Source: Pseudomonas flexibilis
GTDB taxonomy: Bacteria > Pseudomonadota > Gammaproteobacteria > Pseudomonadales > Pseudomonadaceae
DNA length: 64,000 nt
Reading direction: 5' to 3'
NCBI RefSeq assembly: GCF_000802425.1
Contig: NZ_JRUD01000027.1
Location: 1-64,000 of the forward strand
How positions within the stretch are numbered: position 1 is the stretch's first letter; every line of letters starts with the position of its first letter. A program made the translations under genes and the position numbers. The notes below the pieces were generated by a model. That model had not been told where the DNA came from and searched no databases. It saw nothing but the letters and a program-made list of their open reading frames with translations. Below are positions 53,538 through 62,266 of this stretch, piece by piece.

Positions 53538-53567
53538 TCGATTACCGATTATCCGATTACCGATTCG
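53538..53567 (+). repeat. short direct repeats upstream of hisA
   Basis: CGATTACCGATT occurs twice around CGATTATC in the 59-bp gap before hisA, giving three GATTA units. It is AT-richer than its surroundings. Confidence 0.6.
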
Positions 53568-53582
53568 AGCAGGTTCCGAGCA

Positions 53583-54320
53583 ATGCTGATTATCCCCGCT
53601 ATCGATCTGAAGGACGGCGCCTGCGTGCGCCTGCGCCAGGGCCGCATGGAAGACTCCACGGTGTTTTCCGACGACCCGGTGAGCATGGCTGCCAAGTGGG
53701 TGGAAGGTGGTTGCCGCCGCCTGCACCTGGTCGACCTGAACGGCGCCTTCGAGGGGCAACCGGTCAACGGCGAGGTGGTCACTGCCATCGCCAGGCGTTA
53801 CCCGAACCTGCCGATCCAGATCGGCGGCGGCATCCGTTCGCTGGAAACCATCGAGCACTACGTGAAGGCGGGCGTCAGCTACGTGATCATCGGCACCAAG
53901 GCGGTCAAGCAGCCGGAATTCGTCAGCGAGGCCTGCAAAGCGTTCCCCGGCAAGGTGATCGTCGGCCTGGATGCCAAGGACGGTTTCGTAGCCACCGACG
54001 GCTGGGCGGAAGTGTCCAGCGTGCAGGCGGTGGACCTGGCGCGTCGCTTCGAGGCTGACGGCGTGTCCGCGATCGTCTACACCGACATCGCCAAGGACGG
54101 AATGATGCAGGGCTGCAACGTCGAGGCCACCGCCGCGCTGGCCGCCGCCAGCCGCATCCCGGTGATCGCCTCCGGCGGCATCCACAACCTGGGTGATATC
54201 CAGAAGCTGCTGGATGCCCGCGCGCCGGGCATCATCGGCGCCATCACCGGCCGCGCCATCTACGAGGGCACCCTCGACGTGGCTGAAGCCCAGGCGCTGT
54301 GCGACGGCTTCAAGGGCTGA
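53583..54320 (+). CDS. hisA: phosphoribosylformimino-AICAR-P isomerase
   Basis: Amadori isomerase of the histidine path, a 245 aa beta/alpha-barrel. The first catalytic aspartate is D8 (AIDLKDG) and the second lies in [14 protein letters not shown] (near 128-141). Phosphate-binding loops QIGGGIRS and ASGGIHN (near 82-90 and 178-184) are present. It ends 100 bp before hisF; the REPIN at 54328-54407 lies between them. The start [12 protein letters not shown] is standard. Confidence 0.96.
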   Translation: MLIIPAIDLKDGACVRLRQGRMEDSTVFSDDPVSMAAKWVEGGCRRLHLVDLNGAFEGQPVNGEVVTAIARRYPNLPIQIGGGIRSLETIEHYVKAGVSYVIIGTKAVKQPEFVSEACKAFPGKVIVGLDAKDGFVATDGWAEVSSVQAVDLARRFEADGVSAIVYTDIAKDGMMQGCNVEATAALAAASRIPVIASGGIHNLGDIQKLLDARAPGIIGAITGRAIYEGTLDVAEAQALCDGFKG

Positions 54321-54327
54321 TGTGAGC

Positions 54328-54407
54328 CGTAGGGTGGACAACGCTTTGCTTGTCCACCGCATACCTGGTGACCCGGTGGACAACGCTGCGCGGTTGTCCA
54401 CCCTACG
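54328..54407. repeat. REPIN (two inverted REPs) between hisA and hisF
   Basis: CGTAGGGTGGACAACG at 54328-54343 is mirrored by GTTGTCCACCCTACG ending at 54407. Each half contains a hairpin of the form GGTGGACAACG...GTCCACC. The 80-bp unit matches the REPIN design: two inverted REPs with GTAG heads. It lies inside the hisA-hisF gap, only 13 bp from the hisF start. Confidence 0.8.
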
Positions 54408-54420
54408 AGAGATATCTGTT

Positions 54421-55191
54421 ATGGCCCTCGCCAAACGCATCATCCCTTGCCTCGACGTGGACAACGGCCGCGTGGTGAAGGGCGTCAAGTTCGAGAACAT
54501 CCGCGACGCCGGCGATCCGGTGGAGATCGCTCGCCGCTACAACGAGCAGGGCGCCGACGAGATCACCTTCCTGGACATCACCGCCAGCGTCGACAACCGC
54601 GCCACCACGCTGCACACCGTCGAGCGCATGGCCAGCCAGGTGTTCATCCCGCTGACCGTGGGCGGTGGCGTGCGCACCGTGCAGGACATCCGCAACCTGC
54701 TCAACGCCGGCGCCGACAAGGTGTCGATCAACACCGCCGCGGTGTTCAACCCGGAGTTCGTCGGCGAGGCCGCCCAGCGCTTCGGCTCGCAATGCATCGT
54801 GGTGGCCATCGACGCCAAGAAGGTTTCCGCGCCGGGCGAAACGCCGCGCTGGGAAATCTTCACCCACGGCGGACGCAAGCCCACCGGCCTGGATGCCGTG
54901 CTGTGGGCGAAGAAGATGGAAGACCTGGGCGCCGGCGAGATCCTGCTGACCAGCATGGACCAGGACGGCATGAAGAGCGGCTTCGACCTGGGCGTGACCC
55001 GCGCGATCAGCGAGGCGGTGGGCATTCCGGTGATCGCCTCCGGTGGCGTCGGCAACCTGCAGCACCTGGCCGATGGCATTCTTGAAGGCAAGGCCGACGC
55101 GGTGCTGGCGGCGAGTATCTTCCACTTCGGCGAGTACACCGTGCCGGAAGCCAAGGCCTATATGGCCGCACGTGGCATCGTGGTGCGCTGA
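54421..55191 (+). CDS. hisF: imidazole glycerol phosphate synthase, cyclase subunit
   Basis: Takes ammonia from HisH to build imidazole-glycerol-phosphate and AICAR. The 256 aa beta/alpha barrel has the catalytic D12 ([13 protein letters not shown]) and a second Asp in VAIDAKKV near 131. The phosphate sites TVGGGVRT and ASGGVGN are seen near 80-87 and 202-208. The ribosome site is GAGAGA at the REPIN edge, weaker than in most neighbours. Confidence 0.96.
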   Translation: MALAKRIIPCLDVDNGRVVKGVKFENIRDAGDPVEIARRYNEQGADEITFLDITASVDNRATTLHTVERMASQVFIPLTVGGGVRTVQDIRNLLNAGADKVSINTAAVFNPEFVGEAAQRFGSQCIVVAIDAKKVSAPGETPRWEIFTHGGRKPTGLDAVLWAKKMEDLGAGEILLTSMDQDGMKSGFDLGVTRAISEAVGIPVIASGGVGNLQHLADGILEGKADAVLAASIFHFGEYTVPEAKAYMAARGIVVR

Positions 55192-55213
55192 GAGCAGAGG
55201 GTTCTGGCTGCCT

Positions 55214-55282
55214 GTAGGAGGGGCTTCAGCCGCGACCCGCGCGCCGGCCCGGGCATCGCGTCGCGCCTAAAGCCCCTCCTGC
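55214..55282. repeat. REPIN between hisF and the YibQ-like gene
   Basis: GTAGGAGGGGCTTCAGCCGC from 55214 is mirrored by AGCCCCTCCTGC ending at 55282, the GTAGGAGCG-type Pseudomonas REP family with an interior of about 30 bp. Confidence 0.75.
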
Positions 55283-55334
55283 AAGATCCCGCCCATACTG
55301 TGATGCCGGCCGGCGAGGCTTCGGGTGTGCACAC

Positions 55335-56096
55335 CTATCGATACACGCCCTTCGCGCCATGCGCCGGCATGGCCTGGTTGCCGCGCAGGGCAATCATCGG
55401 CGGCACGTCGATCCAGTCGATGCCCTGGGCGGCCAGTTTGGGCAGCTCGCGTTCCAGCACCGCCAGGGTGCTGGCGTGCGGGTGGCCGATCATGACCACG
55501 GAGCCCTCGCGGCGGGCGATGTCGAGGCCGCGCTGGAAGGCGGCGGCGACTGCTTCCGGGCGGCTGTCGTGATCCAGAAACAGATCGCGGGACAGACTGG
55601 CCAGCGCAATGCGCTGGGCGTTGGCTGCTGCCACGGTCTTCGGCGTGGTACGGCTGTCAACGAAGAACAGGTGGCGGCGCTGCAGTTCCGGCATGAGCAC
55701 CTGCATGGCGGCGTCATCGGCCGTCATGCGGCTGCCCATGTGGTTGTTCAGCCCGCTGGCATGCGGCACTTCGCGCAGTGCCGCCTCCAGGCGCTCCAGC
55801 CAGACGAAGGGCGGTTGGTTGGGCAGCCACGCGAAGGCGCCGTCGGCGGGGGCCATGGGCATGTGCAGCATCACCGTGCGCCCGGCGCGGTGGGCATCGC
55901 GCGCCAGGCTGGTCGCGTGCGGCGCGTCCGGCAGTATGGCCAGGGCGACCGGGCCGGGCAGGGCCAGCACGCGCCGGTCGCGCTCCGGGTCATGGCCCAG
56001 GTCATCGATGATCAGGCTCAGGCGCACCGGCTGTGCTGCCTGGGTAACGGCCGCGAACAGCAGGCCGAGCGCGACACACAACGCGCGCCAAGGCAT
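55335..56096 (-). CDS. YibQ-like divergent polysaccharide deacetylase
   Basis: A 253 aa exported protein of the divergent polysaccharide deacetylase family (PF04748). A signal peptide covers about residues 1-20. SLIIDDLGHD (near 27-36) gives the Asp pair, and HMPMAP, NNHMGSRMT and IGHPHAST are family histidine-bearing blocks. It lies in the conserved yibQ-ctpA-envC-gpmI order. GAGG precedes ATG 56096; an upstream ATG at 56108 lacks this. In E. coli YibQ is linked to the envC neighbourhood but its substrate is unknown. Confidence 0.85.
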   Translation of the reverse strand: MPWRALCVALGLLFAAVTQAAQPVRLSLIIDDLGHDPERDRRVLALPGPVALAILPDAPHATSLARDAHRAGRTVMLHMPMAPADGAFAWLPNQPPFVWLERLEAALREVPHASGLNNHMGSRMTADDAAMQVLMPELQRRHLFFVDSRTTPKTVAAANAQRIALASLSRDLFLDHDSRPEAVAAAFQRGLDIARREGSVVMIGHPHASTLAVLERELPKLAAQGIDWIDVPPMIALRGNQAMPAHGAKGVYR

Positions 56097-56163
56097 AGGA
56101 AACCTCATTCGTGACGGAATTGCCTCTGTATCGGCCGCCACGGCCGCCGCAACAGGCCGCCCA

Positions 56164-57483
56164 TCACTGACCGCGGGTGATATTCAGCCCCTTGAGCAGA
56201 TTCAGCGCCTGACCCAGCTGGTAATCCTCATCCTGCGGGCGTGGTGTGCGGACGGCCTTGCCGTTGCTGGGACGGTCTGCGCCGCCATTGCCGTTGCCCA
56301 GGTGACCGGCCAGATCGGCTTCCTTCACGCCGGCCATTTCGTCCTCGCGGGTCAGGCGCGCACGCTGTACCTCGATGTCGGGCACGATGCCCTGGGCCTG
56401 GATTGAGCGTCCGTTGGGGGTGTAGTACAGCGCGGTGGTGAGCTTCAGGGCGCGGTCGTTGTTGAGCGGCAGAACGGTCTGCACCGAGCCCTTGCCGAAG
56501 CTGTCGGTGCCCATCACCACGGCGCGGCGGCTGTCCTGCAGGGCGCCGGCGACGATCTCGGCGGCCGAGGCGCTGCCACCGTTGATCAGCACCACCAGCG
56601 GCACGCCCTGGCTGGCATCGGCCGGGTCGGCCGAGAAGCGCAGCTCGGAGTTGGCGATGCGACCCTGGGTGTAGACAATCAGCCCTTTCGTCATGAAATG
56701 GTCGGCGACTTCCACCGCCGCCTGCAGCACGCCGCCGGGGTTGTTGCGCAGGTCCATCACCAGGCCTTTCAGGGGCGCCTTGTTGTCCTTGCGCAGGCTG
56801 GCCAGGGCCTTGCCGACTTCCGCGCCGGTGTTGACCTGGAACTGGGTGATGCGCAGGTAGCCGTAACCGTCCTCGAGCATCTCGGTGCGCACGCTCTGCA
56901 CCTTGATGACCGCGCGGGTCAGCGTCACGTCGAACGGCTGGCCGCCTTCGCGCACGATGGTCAGCTCCACCTTGCTGCCGGGCTTGCCACGCATCATGTC
57001 CACGGCTTCCTGCATGCTCATGCCCTTGGTCGGCTGGCCATCGATGCGCACGATCAGGTCGCCCGCCTCGATGCCGGCGCGCGACGCGGGAGTGTCGTCG
57101 ATGGGCGAGACGACGCGGATGAAGCCGTCCTCCATGCCCACTTCGATGCCCAGTCCGCCGAATTCGCCGCTGGTGCTTTCCTGCAATTCCTGGAAGGCCT
57201 GCGGGTCCAGATAGGCGGAGTGCGGGTCCAGGTTGCTGAGCATGCCGCGGATGGCGTTTTCCAGCAGGGTCTTGTCGTCCACCGGCTCGACGTAGGCGCT
57301 CTTGATGCGGTCGAGGACCTCGGCGAAGGTGCGCAAGTCGTCCAGCGGCAACTGCGCGCGGGCGGCCGTGCTGGTGGACGGATCGGTGGGTGCGCTGCTC
57401 TGCGCGTAGGCTCCCCCTGCTGCCAGCGCCAGGCACAGGGCCAGGCTCTGTGTAGTAGTGCGGAAAATGGGGCGCTGCTGCAT
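56164..57483 (-). CDS. ctpA: carboxy-terminal processing protease CtpA (S41)
   Basis: A 439 aa periplasmic protease. Signal peptide to about A27 (GGAYAQ). A PDZ domain follows at about 100-185 (GGLGIEVG, RAGIEAGDLIVRIDG), then the S41 core with NGGSASAAEIVAG (301-313), which contains the catalytic serine, and the catalytic lysine at K331 (GTDSFGKGSVQT). In P. aeruginosa CtpA (PA5134) degrades peptidoglycan cross-link hydrolases with the adaptor LbcA. The GGAG ribosome site supports ATG 57483. The 38-residue glycine/asparagine-rich segment near 395-420 is low complexity. Confidence 0.93.
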   Translation of the reverse strand: MQQRPIFRTTTQSLALCLALAAGGAYAQSSAPTDPSTSTAARAQLPLDDLRTFAEVLDRIKSAYVEPVDDKTLLENAIRGMLSNLDPHSAYLDPQAFQELQESTSGEFGGLGIEVGMEDGFIRVVSPIDDTPASRAGIEAGDLIVRIDGQPTKGMSMQEAVDMMRGKPGSKVELTIVREGGQPFDVTLTRAVIKVQSVRTEMLEDGYGYLRITQFQVNTGAEVGKALASLRKDNKAPLKGLVMDLRNNPGGVLQAAVEVADHFMTKGLIVYTQGRIANSELRFSADPADASQGVPLVVLINGGSASAAEIVAGALQDSRRAVVMGTDSFGKGSVQTVLPLNNDRALKLTTALYYTPNGRSIQAQGIVPDIEVQRARLTREDEMAGVKEADLAGHLGNGNGGADRPSNGKAVRTPRPQDEDYQLGQALNLLKGLNITRGQ

Positions 57484-57514
57484 GGGGAAACTCCAGGTTT
57501 GCGGGATGGCGCGC

Positions 57515-58753
57515 TCAGCCTTGCGCGCGGCACCACTGGGCCGGGTCGCTCGGGCGACCTTGCTGGCGAATGGCGAAGTACAGCGCGGGAACGCTCTGCC
57601 CGCCACTGCTGCCGACGGTGGCGATGGTATCACCGGCGGCAACGATGTCGCCGGCCTCCTTGAGCAGCGCCTGGTTGTGGCCGTAGAGGCTCAGGTAGCC
57701 GCCGCCGTGGTCGAGGATCAGCAGCAGGCCGGCGCCGCGCAGCCATTCGGCGAATACCACCTTGCCGCCGTGCACGGCGCGCACCGGCTGGCCGGCCGAT
57801 GCGCCGATCAGCACGCCGTCCCAGGTGGTGCGCGAGTCCTCACCGCGTGGCGCGCCGAAACGGGCGATCAGCCTTCCTTCCACCGGCCAGGGCAACTTGC
57901 CCTGGGCCTGTCCGAAGGGGCCGCCGTAATAGCGCACCGCGGTATTGCTCAGCCAGGGCGCCTCGTCGGCGGGTGCCTGGCGGCGCTGCTCGGCAAGCTG
58001 CCGCTGACGCGCGGCTTCCGCCTCGCGTTCACGGGCCTGGCGGGCCAGGGTTTCCTCGATGGTTTTGAGCACCTGCTGCAGCTCGGCCTGTTCACGCTGG
58101 CGTTCCTGCAGACGGTCGGCGCGGTTGGCGCTGTCGCGGTTCAGGCGCGCCAGCACCTGCTGGCGTTCCTTGCGCACCTCGGCCAGGCGCGCCTGGCGCT
58201 CGCCCAGCGCCTGCTGCTGGCGGGCCAGGGCCTCGCTGTGGACAGTGCGCTGGCGCTCCAGCTCGCCCAGCTGTTCGCGGGTGCGGGCGTAGTCGGCCAG
58301 CTGCTCCAGGCGTGCCCGGTTCAGGTACTCGTAATAGGTCAGGGTGCGGGAGAAGGTGGCGGGATCCTGCTGGTTGAGCAGCAGCTTGAGGGGTTCGGCG
58401 CCACCGCTCTGGTACAGCGAGCGGGCCTGCTGGCCGATCAGTCGTTGCTGTTCGCGGCGCGATTCATCGATTTTTTTTTTCTGCCGCTCGAGGTCATCAA
58501 GCTGCTTCTGGTTGTCGCCGGCTTCGCGGCGCAGGTCGCGGATCTGCTTCTCCAGCGCGCCCGCCTCGGTTTCCGTCTGGCGCAGTTGTTGCTGCACCTG
58601 GGATTTTTCCCGCTGCAACTGCTCGAGCATTTTCTTCAGCTCCAGCACTTCCTTACGGGCGGCTTCCAGCTGCTGCTCGGTCTGCACCTTGGAATCGGCG
58701 CCAGCGGGCAGCGCGAGGCAGGTCAGAAGGGCAAGGAAAAGGGCTCGGAACAT
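57515..58753 (-). CDS. envC: EnvC-like divisome murein hydrolase activator
   Basis: A 412 aa periplasmic activator of amidases at the division site. A signal peptide covers about residues 1-19, then two long coiled coils (about 22-105 and 155-262), then a degenerate LytM (M23) domain at about 300-410. The first zinc ligand motif is not conserved (TTWDGVLIGASAG where H-x3-D is expected), the usual sign of non-catalytic EnvC-type activators; LYGHNQA keeps one His. Within the coiled coil, codons near 92-94 contain an A10 run. The start at 58753 is chosen from the signal peptide; no clear ribosome site. Confidence 0.9.
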   Translation of the reverse strand: MFRALFLALLTCLALPAGADSKVQTEQQLEAARKEVLELKKMLEQLQREKSQVQQQLRQTETEAGALEKQIRDLRREAGDNQKQLDDLERQKKKIDESRREQQRLIGQQARSLYQSGGAEPLKLLLNQQDPATFSRTLTYYEYLNRARLEQLADYARTREQLGELERQRTVHSEALARQQQALGERQARLAEVRKERQQVLARLNRDSANRADRLQERQREQAELQQVLKTIEETLARQAREREAEAARQRQLAEQRRQAPADEAPWLSNTAVRYYGGPFGQAQGKLPWPVEGRLIARFGAPRGEDSRTTWDGVLIGASAGQPVRAVHGGKVVFAEWLRGAGLLLILDHGGGYLSLYGHNQALLKEAGDIVAAGDTIATVGSSGGQSVPALYFAIRQQGRPSDPAQWCRAQG

Positions 58754-58830
58754 GGAGGACACGGCACCTGGATCTGGGGCGTCAAGTATGCCTGCAAACG
58801 CAGCCTGAGCGGCAAGCCGGCGACGTAGCG

Positions 58831-58856
58831 GGCCGAGGGGGCAATCCCCCTCGGCC
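58831..58856 (-). terminator. strong hairpin after gpmI
   Basis: Perfect 11-bp stem GGCCGAGGGGG (58831-58841), 4-base loop, CCCCCTCGGCC (58846-58856), 8 bp after the gpmI stop on the minus strand. No T-tract follows on that strand. Confidence 0.6.
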
Positions 58857-58863
58857 TTCCAGC

Positions 58864-60396
58864 TTAGTGCAGTTCGATGATGCTGGTGCCGGTCATTTCC
58901 TTGGGCTGCGGCAGGCCCAGCAGTTTCAGCATGGTCGGCGCCACGTCGGCCAATACGCCGCCTGCGCGGATGCTGACGTTGCGCTTGCCGACATAAATGA
59001 AGGGCACCGGCTCGCAGGTGTGGGCGGTGTGCGCCTGGCCGGTGACTTCGTCTTCCATCTGCTCGACGTTGCCGTGGTCGGCGGTGATCAGCGCTTCGCC
59101 GCCGACCTTGTCCAGTGCGGCGACGATGCGGCCCATGCATTCATCCAGGCATTCCACCGCCTTGACCGCCGCCTCGAACACGCCGGTGTGACCGACCATG
59201 TCGCCGTTGGCGTAGTTGACGATGATCACGTCGTAGCGCTGGTGCTCGATGGCGTCGACGATCCGGTCGGTGACTTCCGGCGCGCTCATCTGCGGCTGCA
59301 GGTCGTAGGTGGCGACGTTCGGTGAGGGGATCAGGATGCGCTCTTCGCCGGGGAAGGGTTCCTCGCGGCCGCCGGAGAAGAAGAAGGTCACATGGGCGTA
59401 CTTCTCGGTCTCGGCGATGCGCAGCTGGGTCTTGCCCTGGTTGGCCAGGTACTCGCCCAGCACGTTGGTCAGCGGCTCCGGCGCGAAGGCACTCGGCGCG
59501 TCGATGCTGGCGGCGTACTGGGTGAGCATCACGTAGCCCGCCAGTTGCGGCACGCGGGCGCGGGCGAAGCCGGCAAAGTCCTTCTCGACGAAGGCGCGGG
59601 TCAGCTCGCGGGCGCGGTCGGCGCGGAAGTTCATGAACACCACGGCATCGCCATCTTCCACGCGCACCGGTGCGCCAATCACGGTGGCCTTGACGAACTC
59701 GTCGCTCTCCTCGCGGGCGTAGGCGGCTTCCAGACCGGCCACGGCGCTGGCGGCCTGGAACTGGCCCTGGCCGTCGACGATGAGGTTGTAGGCTTGCTCC
59801 ACGCGGTCCCAGCGATTATCGCGGTCCATGGCGTAGTAGCGGCCGATCAGGCTGGCGATGCGGCCTTTGCCCAGGCGCGCAAAGGTGGCGTCGAGCAGCT
59901 CGATGGACGGCTGCGCGCTGCGCGGCGGAGTGTCACGACCGTCGAGGAAGGCGTGCAGATAGATGTGCTGGGCGCCGCGGCGGGCGGCCAGCTCGACCAT
60001 GGCGACCAGATGGTCCTGGTGGCTGTGCACGCCGCCATCGGAGAGCAGGCCCATGATGTGCACTGCCTTGCCGGCGGTCACCGCCTTGTCCACGGCGGTG
60101 CAGATGGCTGGGTTCTCGAAAAACTCGCCGTCGCGGATCGCCTTGGTGACGCGGGTGAAGTCCTGATAGACGACCCGGCCGGCGCCCAGGTTCATGTGGC
60201 CGACCTCGGAGTTGCCCATCTGCCCGTCCGGCAGGCCCACGTCCATGCCCGAGCCGGAAATCAGCCCATGCGGCTGGGTGGCACGCAGACGGTCGTAGAC
60301 CGGCGTGCTGGCCGCGTGGATGGCGTTGTACTCGGGGCGATCGCTGTGGCCGAAGCCATCCAGAATCATCAGAACCAGGGGTTTGGGCGTAGGCAT
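58864..60396 (-). CDS. gpmI: 2,3-bisphosphoglycerate-independent phosphoglycerate mutase
   Basis: Interconverts 3- and 2-phosphoglycerate with two Mn ions. The 510 aa length equals P. aeruginosa Pgm/GpmI. Metal ligands D13 (LMILDGFG) and the nucleophile S63 (GNSEVGHMN) are present, with the later metal sites [13 protein letters not shown] and [18 protein letters not shown] near 125 is also conserved. The start ATG 60396 precedes [14 protein letters not shown]. The rhodanese-grxC-secB operon is divergent. Confidence 0.96.
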   Translation of the reverse strand: MPTPKPLVLMILDGFGHSDRPEYNAIHAASTPVYDRLRATQPHGLISGSGMDVGLPDGQMGNSEVGHMNLGAGRVVYQDFTRVTKAIRDGEFFENPAICTAVDKAVTAGKAVHIMGLLSDGGVHSHQDHLVAMVELAARRGAQHIYLHAFLDGRDTPPRSAQPSIELLDATFARLGKGRIASLIGRYYAMDRDNRWDRVEQAYNLIVDGQGQFQAASAVAGLEAAYAREESDEFVKATVIGAPVRVEDGDAVVFMNFRADRARELTRAFVEKDFAGFARARVPQLAGYVMLTQYAASIDAPSAFAPEPLTNVLGEYLANQGKTQLRIAETEKYAHVTFFFSGGREEPFPGEERILIPSPNVATYDLQPQMSAPEVTDRIVDAIEHQRYDVIIVNYANGDMVGHTGVFEAAVKAVECLDECMGRIVAALDKVGGEALITADHGNVEQMEDEVTGQAHTAHTCEPVPFIYVGKRNVSIRAGGVLADVAPTMLKLLGLPQPKEMTGTSIIELH

Positions 60397-60505
60397 GGGT
60401 CGACTCGCTCGGCGGCTGCACGTGGATGCGAAGGGCGGGGATTCTAAGCGCTGTAGCGCGCTGCGTCACGGCAGGGGCAGGGTGCCGCCCGCCAGGGGCC
60501 CTGTG

Positions 60506-60511
60506 TATACT
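60506..60511 (+). promoter_or_regulatory. candidate -10 of the rhodanese-grxC-secB operon
   Basis: TATACT, 30 bp before the rhodanese start and near-consensus, in the gap divergent from gpmI. Confidence 0.4.
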
Positions 60512-60541
60512 GCCGGCATTTTACCGTCCGGGAACCTGTAG

Positions 60542-60955
60542 ATGCTTGCGCAGCTGATTGAATTCGTCTCTAACCACTATGTACTGAGCACCCTGCTGGT
60601 CGTGCTGCTGATCCTGTTTGCCTTCAACGAGCTGAACAAGGGCGGCCGCAGCCTGAGCAACCGCGAGCTGACGTCGCTGGTCAACAGCGACCAGGGCCTG
60701 GTGCTGGATATCCGCGCCAAGAAGGACTTCGACGCCGGCCATATCGTCGGCGCCGTGCACATCCCCTACGACAAGCTGGCCACCCGCATGGTCGAGCTGG
60801 AGAAGCACAAGGACAAGACCCTGATCGTCGTGTGCGCCATGGGCCAGACGGCCGGTCCGGCGTGCGCCCAGCTGAAAAAGGCCGGGTTCACCGTGGCCAA
60901 GCTGGCGGGCGGCATGGGCAGCTGGCGTGGCGATAACCTGCCCGTGGTGAAATGA
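60542..60955 (+). CDS. membrane-anchored rhodanese-like protein
   Basis: A 137 aa protein with one N-terminal transmembrane helix (about 13-29) and a cytoplasmic rhodanese domain (about 38-135). The active-site cysteine is C98 in VVCAMGQTA. DIRAKKDFDAGHIVGAVHIPY is the rhodanese CH2A-type block. It likely handles sulfane sulfur; substrate unknown. Situated directly before grxC and secB, the E. coli yibN-grxC-secB arrangement. grxC begins two bases after its stop. Confidence 0.9.
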   Translation: MLAQLIEFVSNHYVLSTLLVVLLILFAFNELNKGGRSLSNRELTSLVNSDQGLVLDIRAKKDFDAGHIVGAVHIPYDKLATRMVELEKHKDKTLIVVCAMGQTAGPACAQLKKAGFTVAKLAGGMGSWRGDNLPVVK

Positions 60956-60956
60956 C

Positions 60957-61217
60957 ATGAACGACGTGGTGATCTATACCACCGCCTGGTGCCCCTACTG
61001 CATCCGCGCCAAGCAACTGCTGCAGCGCAAGGGCGTGGCCTTCAAGGAGATCGCCGTGGATGGCAACCCGAGCCTGCGCGCGGAAATGGCCGCCCGGGCC
61101 GGCCGCACCTCGGTGCCGCAGATCTGGATCGGTGAGCAGCACGTGGGTGGTTGCGACGATCTTCATGCGCTGGAGCGCGCCGGCCGTCTGGACGCGCTGC
61201 TCGCTCAACCTCAATGA
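60957..61217 (+). CDS. grxC: glutaredoxin 3
   Basis: An 86 aa dithiol glutaredoxin with the active site C12-P-Y-C15. TSVPQIWIG has the cis-proline and GGCDDLHAL the glutathione-binding segment. It uses glutathione to reduce disulfides in the cytoplasm. It is translated in the same operon as the rhodanese protein, and secB starts 16 bp after its stop. Confidence 0.95.
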   Translation: MNDVVIYTTAWCPYCIRAKQLLQRKGVAFKEIAVDGNPSLRAEMAARAGRTSVPQIWIGEQHVGGCDDLHALERAGRLDALLAQPQ

Positions 61218-61233
61218 CAACAAGGCTCAGCCA

Positions 61234-61692
61234 ATGACCGAACAAGCAACTCCGCAGTTCTCCCTGCAGCGCATCTACGTCAAGGACCTGTCCTTCGAAG
61301 CCCCGAAGAGCCCGGAGATCTTCCGCCAGGAATGGAACCCGAGCGTTCAGCTGGACCTCAACACCCGCACCAAGACCCTGGACAACGATTTCCACGAAGT
61401 GGTGCTAACCCTCTCCGTGACCGTGAAGACCGGCGAGGAAACGGCCTTCATCGCCGAAGTGCAGCAGGGCGGGATCTTCCTGATCAAGGGCCTGGACGCA
61501 CCGTCCATGAGCCACACCCTCGGCGCCTTCTGCCCGAACATCCTGTTCCCCTATGCCCGCGAGGCGCTGGACAACCTGGTGACCCGTGGCTCCTTCCCGG
61601 CCCTGATGCTGGCGCCGGTGAACTTCGACGCCCTGTACGCGCAGGAAATGGCGCGGGTCAACGCCGAAGCCCAGGGTGCGACCCAGCAGTAA
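61234..61692 (+). CDS. secB: protein-export chaperone SecB
   Basis: A 152 aa tetrameric export chaperone that keeps preproteins unfolded and hands them to SecA. The N-terminal block [22 protein letters not shown] (split) and [33 protein letters not shown] are standard. The tail AEAQGATQQ resembles the SecA-binding C-terminus. Ribosome site is weak (AAGGCTCAGCC). A strong terminator follows at 61707-61732, ending the operon. Confidence 0.96.
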   Translation: MTEQATPQFSLQRIYVKDLSFEAPKSPEIFRQEWNPSVQLDLNTRTKTLDNDFHEVVLTLSVTVKTGEETAFIAEVQQGGIFLIKGLDAPSMSHTLGAFCPNILFPYAREALDNLVTRGSFPALMLAPVNFDALYAQEMARVNAEAQGATQQ

Positions 61693-61706
61693 GGGTTTCG
61701 CTGAAG

Positions 61707-61732
61707 AAAAAAGCGCCTGCGGGCGCTTTTTT
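61707..61732 (+). terminator. rho-independent terminator after secB
   Basis: A-tract and GCGCC (61713-61717) paired with GGCGC (61722-61726), then a T6 run. Symmetric, so it may also serve the convergent trmL gene. Confidence 0.9.
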
Positions 61733-61771
61733 CGTTTATGCCCCGGCGGCAGTGGGCCGGGCACGGCACCT

Positions 61772-62266
61772 TCATTCGCCGCCGGCAAAGCCCTGCTGGC
61801 GCCAGGCCTCATAGACCGTCACCGCCACGGTGTTGGACAGGTTGAGGCTTCGGCAGCCCGGGCGCATGGGCAGGCGCACGCGCTGTTCGGGCGGCAGGGC
61901 TTCGCGGATCTCCGGGGGCAGCCCGCGACTTTCCGGTCCGAACAGAAAGGCATCACCGGGTCGGTACTGTACCGCATGGAACGGCTGCGAGCCCTTGGTG
62001 GTGAAGGCGTAGAGGCGCGGCGCATCCGGCTGGGCAGGCGCGCCGAGCGTCAGCCCGAGGCTGTCGAGGCAGCGCTGCAGGTCGGGGTAACGCTTGAGCG
62101 TGGCGAACTCGTGGTAGTCGAGGCCGGCGCGCCGCAGGCGCTTGTCGTCGGTCTCGAAACCCAGGGGCTCGATGAGGTGCAGGTGGCTGCCGCTGTTGGC
62201 GCACAGCCTGATAATGTTGCCGGTGTTCGGTGGAATCTCCGGCTGGAACAGGATGACGTGGAACAT
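61772..62266 (-). CDS. trmL: tRNA (cytidine/uridine-34-2'-O)-methyltransferase
   Basis: A 164 aa SPOUT-fold enzyme that methylates the wobble ribose of tRNA-Leu. Hallmarks are MFHVILFQPEIPPNTGNIIRLCANSG split at its start, IEPLGF, LFGPESRGLP and the knot segment LNLSNTVAVTVYEAWRQQ. The cofactor is bound in the trefoil knot. The start codon shares the palindrome CATG with that of the divergent gene at 62265, so both starts overlap. The ribosome site is not clear. Confidence 0.94.
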   Translation of the reverse strand: MFHVILFQPEIPPNTGNIIRLCANSGSHLHLIEPLGFETDDKRLRRAGLDYHEFATLKRYPDLQRCLDSLGLTLGAPAQPDAPRLYAFTTKGSQPFHAVQYRPGDAFLFGPESRGLPPEIREALPPEQRVRLPMRPGCRSLNLSNTVAVTVYEAWRQQGFAGGE

